DNA of 64,000 bases from Inquilinus sp052078665 (GTDB taxonomy: Bacteria > Pseudomonadota > Alphaproteobacteria > DSM-16000 > Inquilinaceae). Below are positions 8,750-17,439 of the stretch, one piece after another. The stretch's first letter is position 1; each line of letters begins with the position of its first letter. Below the pieces are notes generated by a model. The model was not told the DNA's origin and ran no database searches. It saw only the letters and a program-made list of their open reading frames with translations. The translations under genes were made by a program, and so were the position numbers. The stretch covers positions 62,001-126,000 of the forward strand of contig NZ_JBQJIK010000002.1 in assembly GCF_052078665.1 (NCBI RefSeq). The letters run 5' to 3'.

Positions 8750-10342
8750 ATGGACAGCCATGGTCTGACGCGGCGGCATCTGCTCGCCACTGCCGGGGCG
8801 CTCTCGCTCCTCAGCCTCGCCGAAGCCCGGGCCCAGGGCGTGGCGCCCAAGGCCGGCGGCACGCTGACCACCGTGATCACGCCGGAGCCGCCGCTCTTGG
8901 TCCCCGGCGTGAACAACCAGGGGCCGACCCTGATCGTCTCCAGCAAGATCTATCAGGGGCTGATCAGCTACGCCCCCGACCTGGCGCCCCTGCCGGCTTT
9001 GGCGAAGAGCTGGGAGCTGTCGGACGACAGGCTGACCTACACCTTCCATCTGCAGCCGAACGTGAAATTCCACGACGGCCAGCCGATGACGGCCGACGAC
9101 GTGATCTTCTCGATCATGAAGTTCCACATGGAGCTGGCGCCGCGCGCCCGCGGCGTGTTCCAGAAGATCAAGGCGGCGGAGGCGCCGGACCCGCAGACCG
9201 TCAAGCTGACGCTGGATTCGCCGTTCGAGCCGTTCCTGCTGATGTTCGACGTCACCACCTGCGCCATCGTGCCGAAGCACCTCTATGATGGCACCGACTA
9301 CCGCAACAACCCGGCGAACCAGCACCCGGTCGGCACCGGCCCCTTCGCCTTCGACGCCTGGCAGCGCGGCAGCTTCATCCGGCTGAAGAAGTTCGCCGAT
9401 TACTGGAAATCCGGGCAGCCCTATCTCGACCAGCTGATCTACCGGATCGTGCCGGACAGCCAGAGCCGGGCCCTGGCGCTGGAGACCGGCCAGGTCCAGA
9501 TGACCCAGTTCAACGACATCGAGCCGTTCGACGTGCCGCGGTTCCAGCAGCTGCCGACCGTGATGGTCGAGACCAAGGGCTGGGAGTATTTCGCGCCGCT
9601 GATGTGGCTCGACCTCAACAACCGGGTGAAGCCGCTCGACGACGTCCGCGTGCGCCAGGCGATCAGCCATGCGCTCGACCGCGACTTCATCGTCAAGCGG
9701 CTGTGGTTCGGCGTCGGCAAGCCGGCGACCAGCCCGATCGCCTCGGCCACCCGCTACCACGATCCCGACGCCAAGCTGCAGGCCTATGACCTCGAGGCGG
9801 CGGCGAAGCTGCTCGACGATGCCGGGCTGAAGCCCGACGCCAACGGCGTGCGCTTCACCATCAAGCATCTCGCCATCCCCTATGGCGAGATCTGGTCGCG
9901 CCTGTCGGAATATATCCGCGCCTCGCTCGGCAAGGTCGGCATCCAGGTGGTGCTGGAGACGACCGACGCCGGCAGCTGGGCCAAGCGGGTCGGCGACTGG
10001 GACTACGAGACCGCGATCAACTTCGTCTATCAGTACGGCGACCCGACGCTGGGGGTCGAGCGCACCTATGTCAGCAGCAACATCAAGAAGGTGACCTTCG
10101 CCAACACCGAGGGCTATTCCAACCCGGCGGTCGACAAGCTGTTCGAGACGGCGCGGATGTCGGGCGATCCGGAGGCGCGGAAGCAGGCCTTCACCGACGT
10201 GCAGAAGCTCCTGACCGAGGAGGTGCCGGTGGTCTGGCTGATGGAAATGAGCTTCCCGACCATCCATGACCGCCGGGTGACCAACCTGATCACCACCGGA
10301 ACCGGCGTGCACGCCTGTTTCGACGACGTCTTCATCGCCTGA
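8750..10342 (+). CDS. ABC transporter substrate-binding protein (SBP_bac_5, peptide/opine type)
   Basis: A 530-residue periplasmic binding protein. It starts with a twin-arginine style leader (TRRHLLATAGALSLLSLA, cleavage expected after AEARA). Typical family 5 features follow: YQGLISYAPDLAPLPALAKSW, then VKFHDGQPMTADDVIFS near residue 110, and VRVRQAISHALDRDFI near residue 300. It delivers a peptide or similar amine-containing solute to the permeases encoded directly downstream (2-bp gap). The probable GntR-type operator upstream ties it to the deacetylase/kinase/aminotransferase cassette at 15374-18715. Confidence 0.92.
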   Translation: MDSHGLTRRHLLATAGALSLLSLAEARAQGVAPKAGGTLTTVITPEPPLLVPGVNNQGPTLIVSSKIYQGLISYAPDLAPLPALAKSWELSDDRLTYTFHLQPNVKFHDGQPMTADDVIFSIMKFHMELAPRARGVFQKIKAAEAPDPQTVKLTLDSPFEPFLLMFDVTTCAIVPKHLYDGTDYRNNPANQHPVGTGPFAFDAWQRGSFIRLKKFADYWKSGQPYLDQLIYRIVPDSQSRALALETGQVQMTQFNDIEPFDVPRFQQLPTVMVETKGWEYFAPLMWLDLNNRVKPLDDVRVRQAISHALDRDFIVKRLWFGVGKPATSPIASATRYHDPDAKLQAYDLEAAAKLLDDAGLKPDANGVRFTIKHLAIPYGEIWSRLSEYIRASLGKVGIQVVLETTDAGSWAKRVGDWDYETAINFVYQYGDPTLGVERTYVSSNIKKVTFANTEGYSNPAVDKLFETARMSGDPEARKQAFTDVQKLLTEEVPVVWLMEMSFPTIHDRRVTNLITTGTGVHACFDDVFIA

Positions 10343-10344
10343 CC

Positions 10345-11322
10345 ATGGCGCGGCTCCTGCTCCTGCTCGGCCGGCGCCTGGTCAAGATGGTGCTGGTCGT
10401 GCTGGCGGTCGCGGTGGTCAGCTTCCTGCTGATCCACGCCGCCCCCGGCGACCCGGCCAGCGTCATCGCCGGCCAGTCCGGGGCGGCGGACCAGCAGCTG
10501 GTCGACCAGCTGCGGCAGCAATTCGGCCTCGACAAGCCGCTGATCACCCAGCTCGGCATCTATCTCGGCCATGTGGCGCAGTTCGATCTCGGCTTCTCCT
10601 ACCCGCAGCAGCGCAGCGTCGCCTCGCTGATCCTGGAGCGGCTGCCGGCGACGCTGCTGCTGACCGGCACCGCCTTCCTGCTGGCGCTGCTGGCCGGGGT
10701 GGTCGCGGGCGTCATTGCGGCGCGCCATGCCGGGCGCTGGCTCGACAGCGTGGTCACGGTCGTCGCCCTGTGCTTCTACGCCACGCCGATCTTCTGGGTC
10801 GGGCTGATGCTGGTGCTGGTGTTCAGCGTCTGGCTGAACTGGCTGCCCAGCTTCGGCAGCTCGACCGTCGGCGCCGACCTGACCGGCTTCGCCGCGGTGC
10901 TCGACACGCTGTGGTACCTGACCCTGCCGGCAGTGACGCTCGGCCTGTTCTACATGGCGGTCTATGCCCGCATGACCCGCGCCTCGATGCTGGAGGTGGC
11001 GGACCAGGACCATATCCGCACCGCCCGGGCCAAGGGAGTGCCGGAGGGGCGGATCCTGCGCCGGCACGTGCTGCGCAACGCCCTGCTGCCGATCGTCACC
11101 CTGGCCGGCATCCAGGCCGGGCAGCTGGTCGGCGGCGCCGTGCTGGTCGAGACCGTCTTCGCCTGGCCCGGCATCGGCCGGCTGGCCTTCGACGCGCTGC
11201 TGGCCCGGGACTACCAGCTGCTGCTCGGCGTCTTCCTCTGCACCTCGGTGCTGGTGGTGCTGTTCAACTTGGTGGCCGACCTGCTGTATCTGGTGATCGA
11301 TCCGCGGGTGGAGGCGGTGTGA
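10345..11322 (+). CDS. ABC transporter permease, DppB type
   Basis: A 325-residue inner-membrane protein with about six hydrophobic helices. It shows the DppB-type N-terminus (LLGRRLVKMVLVVLAV, then LIHAAPGDPASVIAG) and the EAA loop DHIRTARAKGVPEGRILRRH that contacts the ATPase. It forms the translocation pore with the next gene; the stop and the next start overlap (TGATG). Confidence 0.93.
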   Translation: MARLLLLLGRRLVKMVLVVLAVAVVSFLLIHAAPGDPASVIAGQSGAADQQLVDQLRQQFGLDKPLITQLGIYLGHVAQFDLGFSYPQQRSVASLILERLPATLLLTGTAFLLALLAGVVAGVIAARHAGRWLDSVVTVVALCFYATPIFWVGLMLVLVFSVWLNWLPSFGSSTVGADLTGFAAVLDTLWYLTLPAVTLGLFYMAVYARMTRASMLEVADQDHIRTARAKGVPEGRILRRHVLRNALLPIVTLAGIQAGQLVGGAVLVETVFAWPGIGRLAFDALLARDYQLLLGVFLCTSVLVVLFNLVADLLYLVIDPRVEAV

Positions 11323-12149
11323 TGGCCCGGGCCTTCCTGCGCCACAAGGGCGCCGTCATCGGCCTCCTCTTCCTGGTCGCGCTCGGCCTCATCGCCGCGC
11401 TGGCGCCGCTGCTGTTCCCGTTCTCGCCCTGGGACATGCAGGGCGCGCCCTTCACCCCGCCGGGCGAGGACCATTTCGTCCTCGGCACCGACTCGCTCGG
11501 GCGCGACGTCGCCGCCGGCATCGCCTACGGCGCCTCGGTCTCGATGCTGATCGGCGTGGTCTCGACCCTCGCGGCCGTCGGCATCGGTGTGCTGCTCGGC
11601 GCTCTCGCAGGCTATGCCGGCGGGCGGGTCGACGATCTGATCATGCGCTTCACCGAGATCTTCCAGACCGTGCCCGGCTTCGTCCTGGCCATCGTCGTGG
11701 TCGCCATCCTGACGCCCAGCCTGGGGTCGATCGTGGTGGCGATCGCCGTGGTCTCCTGGCCGCCGGTGGCGCGGGTGGTGCGGGCCGAATGCCTGTCGCT
11801 GCGCCACCGCGAATTCGTCCAGGCGGCGGAGGTGCTGGGCCGGTCGCACGCCGCCATCATCTGCCGCGAGATCCTGCCGAACGTCGCCTCCTCGGTGGTG
11901 GTGCTGGCCAGCCTGATGGTGGCGACCGCGATCCTGCTCGAATCCTCGCTGTCCTTCCTCGGCCTCGGCGACCCGAACCTGATGTCCTGGGGCTTCATGA
12001 TCGGCAGCGGCCGCAGCGTCATCCGCCTGGCCTGGTGGATGAGCGTCTTCCCCGGCGTCGCCATCTTCCTAACCGTGCTGTCGCTCAACCTGGTGGGGGA
12101 GGGGCTCAGCGACGCCCTGAACCCGCGCCTGGCGCGGAGGCGGGGATGA
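11322..12149 (+). CDS. ABC transporter permease, DppC type
   Basis: A 275-residue inner-membrane protein. The DppC hallmark HFVLGTDSLGRDVAAGIAYG follows the first helix, and the EAA loop is FVQAAEVLGRSHAAIICRE. The partner permease lies upstream and the ATPase downstream overlaps by four bases (ATGA). The start at 11322 overlaps the previous stop, so the frame extending further upstream is not coding. Confidence 0.93.
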   Translation: MARAFLRHKGAVIGLLFLVALGLIAALAPLLFPFSPWDMQGAPFTPPGEDHFVLGTDSLGRDVAAGIAYGASVSMLIGVVSTLAAVGIGVLLGALAGYAGGRVDDLIMRFTEIFQTVPGFVLAIVVVAILTPSLGSIVVAIAVVSWPPVARVVRAECLSLRHREFVQAAEVLGRSHAAIICREILPNVASSVVVLASLMVATAILLESSLSFLGLGDPNLMSWGFMIGSGRSVIRLAWWMSVFPGVAIFLTVLSLNLVGEGLSDALNPRLARRRG

Positions 12150-13759
12150 GCCTGCTCGAGATCACCGGCCTCACCGTGGCCCTGCCGCCGGGCGGCGACC
12201 GGCCGGACGCCGTCGCCGACGTGTCGCTGACCCTGGCGGCCGGCGAGATCCTGTGCGTCGTCGGCGAGAGCGGGTCGGGCAAGTCGGTCGCGACCGCCGC
12301 GGTCACCGGCCTCTTGCCGAAGCAGTTGCCGGTCCGGTCCGGCCGCGTCCTGTTCGAGGGGCGCGACCTGCTGGCGCTGAAGCCGGAGCAACTGCGCCAG
12401 CTGCGCGGCGCCCGCATCGGCATGATCTTCCAGGAGCCGATGACCGCGCTGAACCCGCTGATGCGGGTCGCCGACCAGATCGCCGAGGTGCTGCAGGTGC
12501 ACGGGGTGCGCCCCGGCAACCGGGTGGCCGAGCTGATCGACGCGGTCGGCCTGCCCGACCCGGCGCGGATCGCCCGGTCCTATCCGCACCAGCTGTCGGG
12601 CGGGCAGCGCCAGCGGGTGATGATCGCCATCGCCCTGGCGCTGGAGCCGGCGATGCTGGTGGCCGACGAACCCACGACTGCGCTCGACGTCACCACCCAG
12701 ATGCAGATCCTGCGGCTGATCAAGTCGATCCAGCGCCGGCGCGGCATGGGGGTGATCTTCATCACCCACGACTTCGGCGTGGTCGCCGAGATCGCCGACC
12801 GGGTCGCGGTGATGCAGCACGGCCGCATCGTCGAGACCGGGACGGCGCAGGAGGTGCTGAACGCGCCGGCCCATCCCTACACCCGGGCCCTGATCCGCGC
12901 CGTGCCCCGCTTCGAGGGCCAGGCGCCGGGCGGCGTGGCCGTCGGGTCGGACGTCCTGGTCGCGGCGCGCGACATCCGCAAGACCTATCGCTCGCACGGC
13001 CTGTTCCGCCGGCCGGCGACGATGGCGATCGACGGCGCGACGATCGAGATCCGGCGCGGCGAGACGCTCGGCCTGGTCGGCGAAAGCGGCTCGGGCAAGT
13101 CGACCCTGGCCCGGACGCTGGTCCGGCTGGTGCGGCCGGATGATGGCTCCATCATCTTTGATGGCGCCGATTTGCGCCCCCTGTCGCGGTCCGGCTGGCA
13201 GCCCTATCGCAAGCGCATCCAGATGGTGTTCCAGGACCCCTTCGCCTCGCTCAACCCGCGGCGGCGGGTGGGCGAGATCATCTGCGAGGGCCCTATCGCC
13301 CATGGCACCCCCCGGGCCCAGGCCGAGGCCGAAGCCTTGGCGCTGCTCGACCTGGTGCGGCTGGACCGCGGCGCCGTCGCGCGCTACCCGCATGAATTCT
13401 CCGGCGGCCAGCGCCAGCGCATCGGCATCGCCCGCGCCCTCGCGATGAAGCCGGAGCTCTTGATCGCGGACGAGCCGGTCTCGGCCCTCGACGTCTCGGT
13501 CCAGGCCCAGGTGCTGGACCTGCTGCGCGACCTGCGCCGGCGCCTCGGCCTGTCGATGCTGTTCATCACCCATGACCTGCGCGTCGCGGCGCAGATCTGC
13601 GACCGGATCGCGGTGATGCGCCGCGGCGAGATCGTCGAGCAGGGCGAGACCGCCGCGGTCTTCGCCGCCCCGGCCCATGACTATACCCGCGAGCTGCTGG
13701 ACAGCATCCCCGGCCGGCACTGGACGCCGCCGGCTCTGGCGATGGAGCCGGCAGCATGA
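12146..13759 (+). CDS. ABC transporter ATPase, two fused nucleotide-binding domains (DppD-DppF fusion)
   Basis: A 537-residue cytoplasmic ATPase with two complete domains. The first has Walker A GESGSGKSVATAAV, signature LSGGQRQRVM and Walker B MLVADEPTTALDV. The second, from about residue 270, has Walker A GESGSGKSTLARTL, signature FSGGQRQRIGIARAL and Walker B LLIADEPVSALDV. A single polypeptide replaces the separate DppD and DppF. It powers the importer encoded upstream. A similar fusion serves the importer at the right end of the window (59153-60793). Confidence 0.94.
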   Translation: MSLLEITGLTVALPPGGDRPDAVADVSLTLAAGEILCVVGESGSGKSVATAAVTGLLPKQLPVRSGRVLFEGRDLLALKPEQLRQLRGARIGMIFQEPMTALNPLMRVADQIAEVLQVHGVRPGNRVAELIDAVGLPDPARIARSYPHQLSGGQRQRVMIAIALALEPAMLVADEPTTALDVTTQMQILRLIKSIQRRRGMGVIFITHDFGVVAEIADRVAVMQHGRIVETGTAQEVLNAPAHPYTRALIRAVPRFEGQAPGGVAVGSDVLVAARDIRKTYRSHGLFRRPATMAIDGATIEIRRGETLGLVGESGSGKSTLARTLVRLVRPDDGSIIFDGADLRPLSRSGWQPYRKRIQMVFQDPFASLNPRRRVGEIICEGPIAHGTPRAQAEAEALALLDLVRLDRGAVARYPHEFSGGQRQRIGIARALAMKPELLIADEPVSALDVSVQAQVLDLLRDLRRRLGLSMLFITHDLRVAAQICDRIAVMRRGEIVEQGETAAVFAAPAHDYTRELLDSIPGRHWTPPALAMEPAA

Positions 13760-13785
13760 GCGATCAAAGACATCAGGAGGCCCGG

Positions 13786-14562
13786 ATGGACGGACACATG
13801 ACGGCAGTGCCGCCCGGCATGAGCGAGGCGGAGTGGACGACGCGCTGCGACCTGGCGGCGCTGTACCGGCTGGTCGCGCATTTCCGGATGACCGACCTGA
13901 TCTACACCCATATCAGCGCCCGGGTGCCGGGGCCGGAGGACCATTTCCTGATCAACCGCTACGGCGTGCTGTTCGAGCGCATGCGCGCCAGCGACCTGGT
14001 CAAGATCGACCTCGACGGCCATGTGGTGGGCGGCGCCGATGCGACGATGGACCAGGAGGTGAACGCCGCCGGCTTCACCATCCATTCCGCGATCCACGCC
14101 GCCCGCCACGACCTGGTCTGCGTCATCCACACCCACACCGCCGCCGGCATCGCCGTCTCGGCCCAGAAGCAGGGCCTGCTGCCGATCAGCCAGCATGCAC
14201 TGAAGTTCTACGGCCGCTTGGCCTATCACGGCTATGAGGGCATCGCCCTCGACCTCGACGAGCGCGACCGGCTGGTGCGCGACCTCGGCGACCGCCAGGC
14301 GATGATCCTGCGCAACCATGGGCTGCTGGTGGCCGGGCGCAGCATCCCGGAGGCGTTCAACCAGATCTATTATCTGGAGCGTGCCTGCCAGGCCCAGATC
14401 CAGGCCCTGGCCGGCGGGGCGGAGCTGGTGCTGCCGCCGGAGGAGGTGCGCCTGCACACCGCCGAGCAGTTCCGCCGCGGCGCCACGCTGGAGCATTGCG
14501 AGAAGGGGTGGAAGGCCGCGCTGGTCCTGGTCGAGGACGGGAAGCCGCCCTACTGGTCGTGA
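13786..14562 (+). CDS. Class II aldolase/adducin family protein
   Basis: A 258-residue protein with the aldolase II fold. HTHTAAGIAV supplies the paired metal-binding histidines, LIYTHISARVPG lies near the N-terminus and LRNHGLLVAGRSIPEAF near the C-terminus supplies the third histidine. The start at 13786 is preferred because AGGAGG sits five bases before it; a 13756 start would overlap the ATPase gene. It is the last gene of the importer operon and its end overlaps the convergent GntR gene by 13 bp. Many members of unknown substrate occur in catabolic operons; no specific reaction is claimed. Confidence 0.85.
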   Translation: MDGHMTAVPPGMSEAEWTTRCDLAALYRLVAHFRMTDLIYTHISARVPGPEDHFLINRYGVLFERMRASDLVKIDLDGHVVGGADATMDQEVNAAGFTIHSAIHAARHDLVCVIHTHTAAGIAVSAQKQGLLPISQHALKFYGRLAYHGYEGIALDLDERDRLVRDLGDRQAMILRNHGLLVAGRSIPEAFNQIYYLERACQAQIQALAGGAELVLPPEEVRLHTAEQFRRGATLEHCEKGWKAALVLVEDGKPPYWS

Positions 14563-15272
14563 GCCGGGGCCTCGGCCTCCAGCAGCTTGCGCCGCAGGAT
14601 GACCTCGCCGCCCTTCAGGATGTCCTGCGCGATCGCCCGCCGCGCCGCCGGGCCGTCGCCGGCGCGGATCGCCTCCAGGACCGGATAGTGATGCTCGATC
14701 ATCGACCGGCCGCCGGCCTCGTAGAGCTCGGAGATCAGCGGTCCCATCCGCATCCACAGCGGCTTCAGGATGCCGGCCAGGGTCGGCAGCCCGGCGATCG
14801 CCGGCAGCGCCAGGTGGAACTGCTCGTTCAGCGCGATGGCGGCGGCGGTGTCGCCCTTGCGGATCGCCGTTTCGTTCTGGCGGATCAGCCGCTCCAGCAG
14901 CTTCAGGTCCTTCGGCGTCGTCCGCGCCGCGGCGCGCTCCGCCGCCAGCCCCTCCAGCTCGATCCGGATGTCGCGGATCTCGAGATACTGCTCCAGGGTC
15001 AGGGACGGCACGCGGATGTCGCGCAGGCTGCGCAGGATCAGCACCTGCTCCTGCACCAGCCGCAGGATGGCGTCGCGCACCGGGGTGACGCTGGTGCCCA
15101 TCTGCTGCGCCAGGTCGCGGATCCGCAGCCGCTCCCCGGGCCGCAGCGCGCCTTCCATCAGCGCCGCGCCCAGTTTGGCGTAGACGATGTCGCCCAGATT
15201 CTCGTGGTCGATCGCATCCAGGCCCGGCACCGGGCGGGATTTTTCGGTCGTCGGGAGTGTCGTGCTGTCCAT
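14550..15272 (-). CDS. GntR-family transcriptional regulator (FCD/FadR subfamily)
   Basis: A 240-residue repressor-type protein. The N-terminal winged helix reads GERLRIRDLAQQMGTSVTPVRDAIL, and an all-helical FCD ligand-binding domain follows (RDIRIELEGLAAERAA, NEQFHLALPAIAG, IEHHYPVLEAIRAGD). ATG at 15272 is chosen; a start at 15311 would put the coding region inside the operator palindrome. It is divergent from the deacetylase cassette. The palindrome at 15300-15311 argues for autoregulation, and the second copy at 8649-8658 argues for control of the importer. The effector is probably the imported amine or a metabolite of it (inference). Confidence 0.88.
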   Translation of the reverse strand: MDSTTLPTTEKSRPVPGLDAIDHENLGDIVYAKLGAALMEGALRPGERLRIRDLAQQMGTSVTPVRDAILRLVQEQVLILRSLRDIRVPSLTLEQYLEIRDIRIELEGLAAERAAARTTPKDLKLLERLIRQNETAIRKGDTAAAIALNEQFHLALPAIAGLPTLAGILKPLWMRMGPLISELYEAGGRSMIEHHYPVLEAIRAGDGPAARRAIAQDILKGGEVILRRKLLEAEAPAHDQ

Positions 15273-15298
15273 GTGGGCGGGGTGGTGCGAAAGGTCTC

Positions 15299-15317
15299 GA
15301 TGATGCATCATACATCA
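15299..15317. promoter_or_regulatory. Probable GntR operator between divergent gntR and deacetylase genes
   Basis: The 12-bp perfect palindrome ATGATGCATCAT (15300-15311) is followed by a partial further half-site ACATCA. It lies 28 bp before the regulator's preferred start and about 60 bp before the deacetylase start. It shares TGATGCATCA exactly with 8649-8658. Confidence 0.72.
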
Positions 15318-15373
15318 GTGCTACGGCGGCGGTCGAGGCCGGCCGGCCGCCTTTCGACGAATGGGACAGCGAG

Positions 15374-16405
15374 ATGAAGGTCTTCTGGAACGACATCCAG
15401 CGCAGCCACGCGCCGCAGTTCTTCCTGCAGCGCGGCCAGCTGCGCCGCAACTTCGAGGTGCCGGCCCGGGCCGAGGCGCTGCTGGCCGCGGTGCGCGAGA
15501 TGAAGCTCGAGGTGGTCGAGCCGCCGGCGGTCGACCGCGCCGCACTGCGATCGGTCCACGCGCCGGACTATCTCGACTTCCTGGAACAGGCCTGGGCGGA
15601 ATGGTCGGCGCTGCCCGACCATGGGCCCGAGCTGGTGCCGAACATCCACCCGAGCCCGGAGATGCTGGCCCAGGGCGCCCGGCCGTCCGGCACCATCGTC
15701 GGCAAACTCGGCTGGTACACCGCCGACACCTCCTGCCCGATCGGGCCGCAGACCTGGGCGGCCTCCGTCGCCGCCGCGTCCTGCGCCGTCGCCGCGGCCG
15801 ATGAGGCGGCGTCCGGCCGCGCCGCCTATGCGCTGGCGCGCCCGCCCGGGCACCATACCTATGCGGCCCGGGCCGGCGGCCATTGCTACCTGAACAATGC
15901 GGCGCTGGCGGCGCAGCGGCTGCGCGACCGCGGCGCCGCGCGCGTCGCCGTGCTCGACATCGACGCCCATCACGGCAACGGCACCCAGGGCATCTTCTGG
16001 GACCGGGCGGATGTCTTCGTCGCCTCGGTGCACGGCGACCCGAACCGCTATTACCCCTGGTATGTCGGCCATGCCGGCGAGACCGGCGGCGGGGCGGGGG
16101 AGGGCGCCAACCTCAACCTGCCGCTCGCCCTCGGCACCGGCGACGAGGGCTGGCTCGCCGCGGTCGACCAGGCGGTGGCGGCCGTCGGGCGGGCGGGGGT
16201 CGATGCGGTGGTGGTCAGCCTCGGCTTCGACGCCTCGAAGGACGAGCCGCTGGCGGCGCTGCAGGTGACCGAGGACGGCTTCGCCCGGGCCGGCGAGAAG
16301 ATCCGGGCGCTGGGCAAGCCGACGGCGATCATCCAGGAGGGCGGCTATGCCGTCGACTTCCTCGGCCGGCTGCTGACGCGCTTCTTCGACGGCTTCTCCG
16401 GCTGA
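15374..16405 (+). CDS. Histone-deacetylase-family amidohydrolase (acetylpolyamine amidohydrolase-like)
   Basis: A 343-residue cytoplasmic deacetylase. Visible active-site parts: the tandem histidines H160-H161 (RPPGHHTY), zinc ligands D197 and H199 (LDIDAHHGNG) and D286 (SLGFDAS), and the transition-state tyrosine Y325 (QEGGYAVD). Length and residue numbering are within two of the Mycoplana acetylpolyamine amidohydrolase as I remember it. It should remove an acetyl or other acyl group from an amine. It is the first gene of a three-gene operon with a kinase and a PLP enzyme. ATG 15374 is used; upstream in-frame starts would cross the regulatory palindrome. Confidence 0.9.
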   Translation: MKVFWNDIQRSHAPQFFLQRGQLRRNFEVPARAEALLAAVREMKLEVVEPPAVDRAALRSVHAPDYLDFLEQAWAEWSALPDHGPELVPNIHPSPEMLAQGARPSGTIVGKLGWYTADTSCPIGPQTWAASVAAASCAVAAADEAASGRAAYALARPPGHHTYAARAGGHCYLNNAALAAQRLRDRGAARVAVLDIDAHHGNGTQGIFWDRADVFVASVHGDPNRYYPWYVGHAGETGGGAGEGANLNLPLALGTGDEGWLAAVDQAVAAVGRAGVDAVVVSLGFDASKDEPLAALQVTEDGFARAGEKIRALGKPTAIIQEGGYAVDFLGRLLTRFFDGFSG

Positions 16406-17439
16406 TGACCGGGATCGACGACAGGTGCCTCTCGCCGGAGGACGCCGAGCGGCTGGTCCGTGCCCGCTGGGGGATCGCGGGGCGCGCCGGGGCCCTGAGC
16501 AGCGAGCGTGACCAGAACTTCCGGATCGAGACCGCGGCCGGGCGGCGCGTGCTGCTCAAGATCGCCGACCCGGCCGAGGAGCGGCAGGTCACCAACTTCC
16601 AGACCGGGCTGCTGCTGCATCTGGAGAAGGCGGATCCGGAGCTGCCGGCGCCGCGCATCCTGCGGACGCCCGAAGGGGCGACGGAGATCGAGATCGGCGC
16701 CGGCGTTCCGCTGGTCGCCCGACTCTTGTCCTTCCTGGACGGGACGCCGCTGGCGACGGTCGCCGCGCGCTCGCCGCGCCAGCGCCGGCGGATCGGCGAA
16801 AGGCTCGGCCGCCTCGGCACGGCACTCGCCGGCTTCCGCCACCCGGCGGACGAGCATGAGCTGATCTGGGACATGGCCGGTGCGGCGCGGCTGCGCGACC
16901 TCCTGAGCGAGATCGAGGATGCGGAAAGCCGAGCCCTGGCCGAAGCCGGCCTCGACCGGTTCGATCGGGTGGTGGCGCCGGCCCTGCCGAGGCTGCGTCG
17001 GCAGGTGATCCATGCCGACGCCAATCCCAGCAACATCCTGGTCGATCCCACCGACCCCGATACGATCACCGGCCTGATCGATTTCGGCGACGCGGTGCGG
17101 ACCGTGCTGGCCAGCGATGTCGCCGTCGCCGCCGCCTATCACCTGTCGGACGGGGACGATCCGCTCGGCCCGGTGGGGGAACTGATCGCCGGCTACCACG
17201 CCGCGCTGCCGCTGCGGCCGGAGGAGATCGGCCTGCTCTGCGACCTGATGGCGACCCGGCTGGTGATGATCGTGGTCATCGGCGCCTGGCGCGCCCGGCA
17301 CCATCCGGAGAACCGGGACTACATCCTGCGCAACAACCGGACGGCCTGGGCGCGGCTGCGGCGCCTGGCCGACCTCGACCGGCAGGCCGTCGCCGATCGT
17401 CTGCGCCGGATCTGCCGCGAGGAGACCGCCGATGCCTGA
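16405..17439 (+). CDS. Small-molecule kinase of the APH/choline-kinase fold (hydroxylysine kinase-like)
   Basis: A 344-residue protein with a protein-kinase-like phosphotransferase fold. The nucleotide-binding N-lobe is ERDQNFRIETAAGRRVLLKIAD, the catalytic loop is VIHADANPSNILV (H-x-D-x4-N) and the metal-binding segment is LIDFGDAVRT. It overlaps the deacetylase stop (TGATG) and the next gene by eight bases. Pairing with an AGXT2L-like PLP enzyme is the arrangement known for hydroxylysine kinase with phosphohydroxylysine phospho-lyase and for ethanolamine kinase with phosphoethanolamine phospho-lyase. The likely job is therefore phosphorylating a hydroxyl of an amino compound. An aminoglycoside substrate is possible but not favoured by context. 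Confidence 0.82.
   Translation: MTGIDDRCLSPEDAERLVRARWGIAGRAGALSSERDQNFRIETAAGRRVLLKIADPAEERQVTNFQTGLLLHLEKADPELPAPRILRTPEGATEIEIGAGVPLVARLLSFLDGTPLATVAARSPRQRRRIGERLGRLGTALAGFRHPADEHELIWDMAGAARLRDLLSEIEDAESRALAEAGLDRFDRVVAPALPRLRRQVIHADANPSNILVDPTDPDTITGLIDFGDAVRTVLASDVAVAAAYHLSDGDDPLGPVGELIAGYHAALPLRPEEIGLLCDLMATRLVMIVVIGAWRARHHPENRDYILRNNRTAWARLRRLADLDRQAVADRLRRICREETADA

Noticed and set aside
11612..13720. 702-codon frame antisense to the fused ATPase gene
   Set aside because: The sense strand carries complete Walker and signature motifs; the antisense product has none.
15257..15373. N-terminal extension of the deacetylase from an upstream GTG/ATG
   Set aside because: It would translate the GntR operator region and adds 39 residues absent from the family length of about 341.
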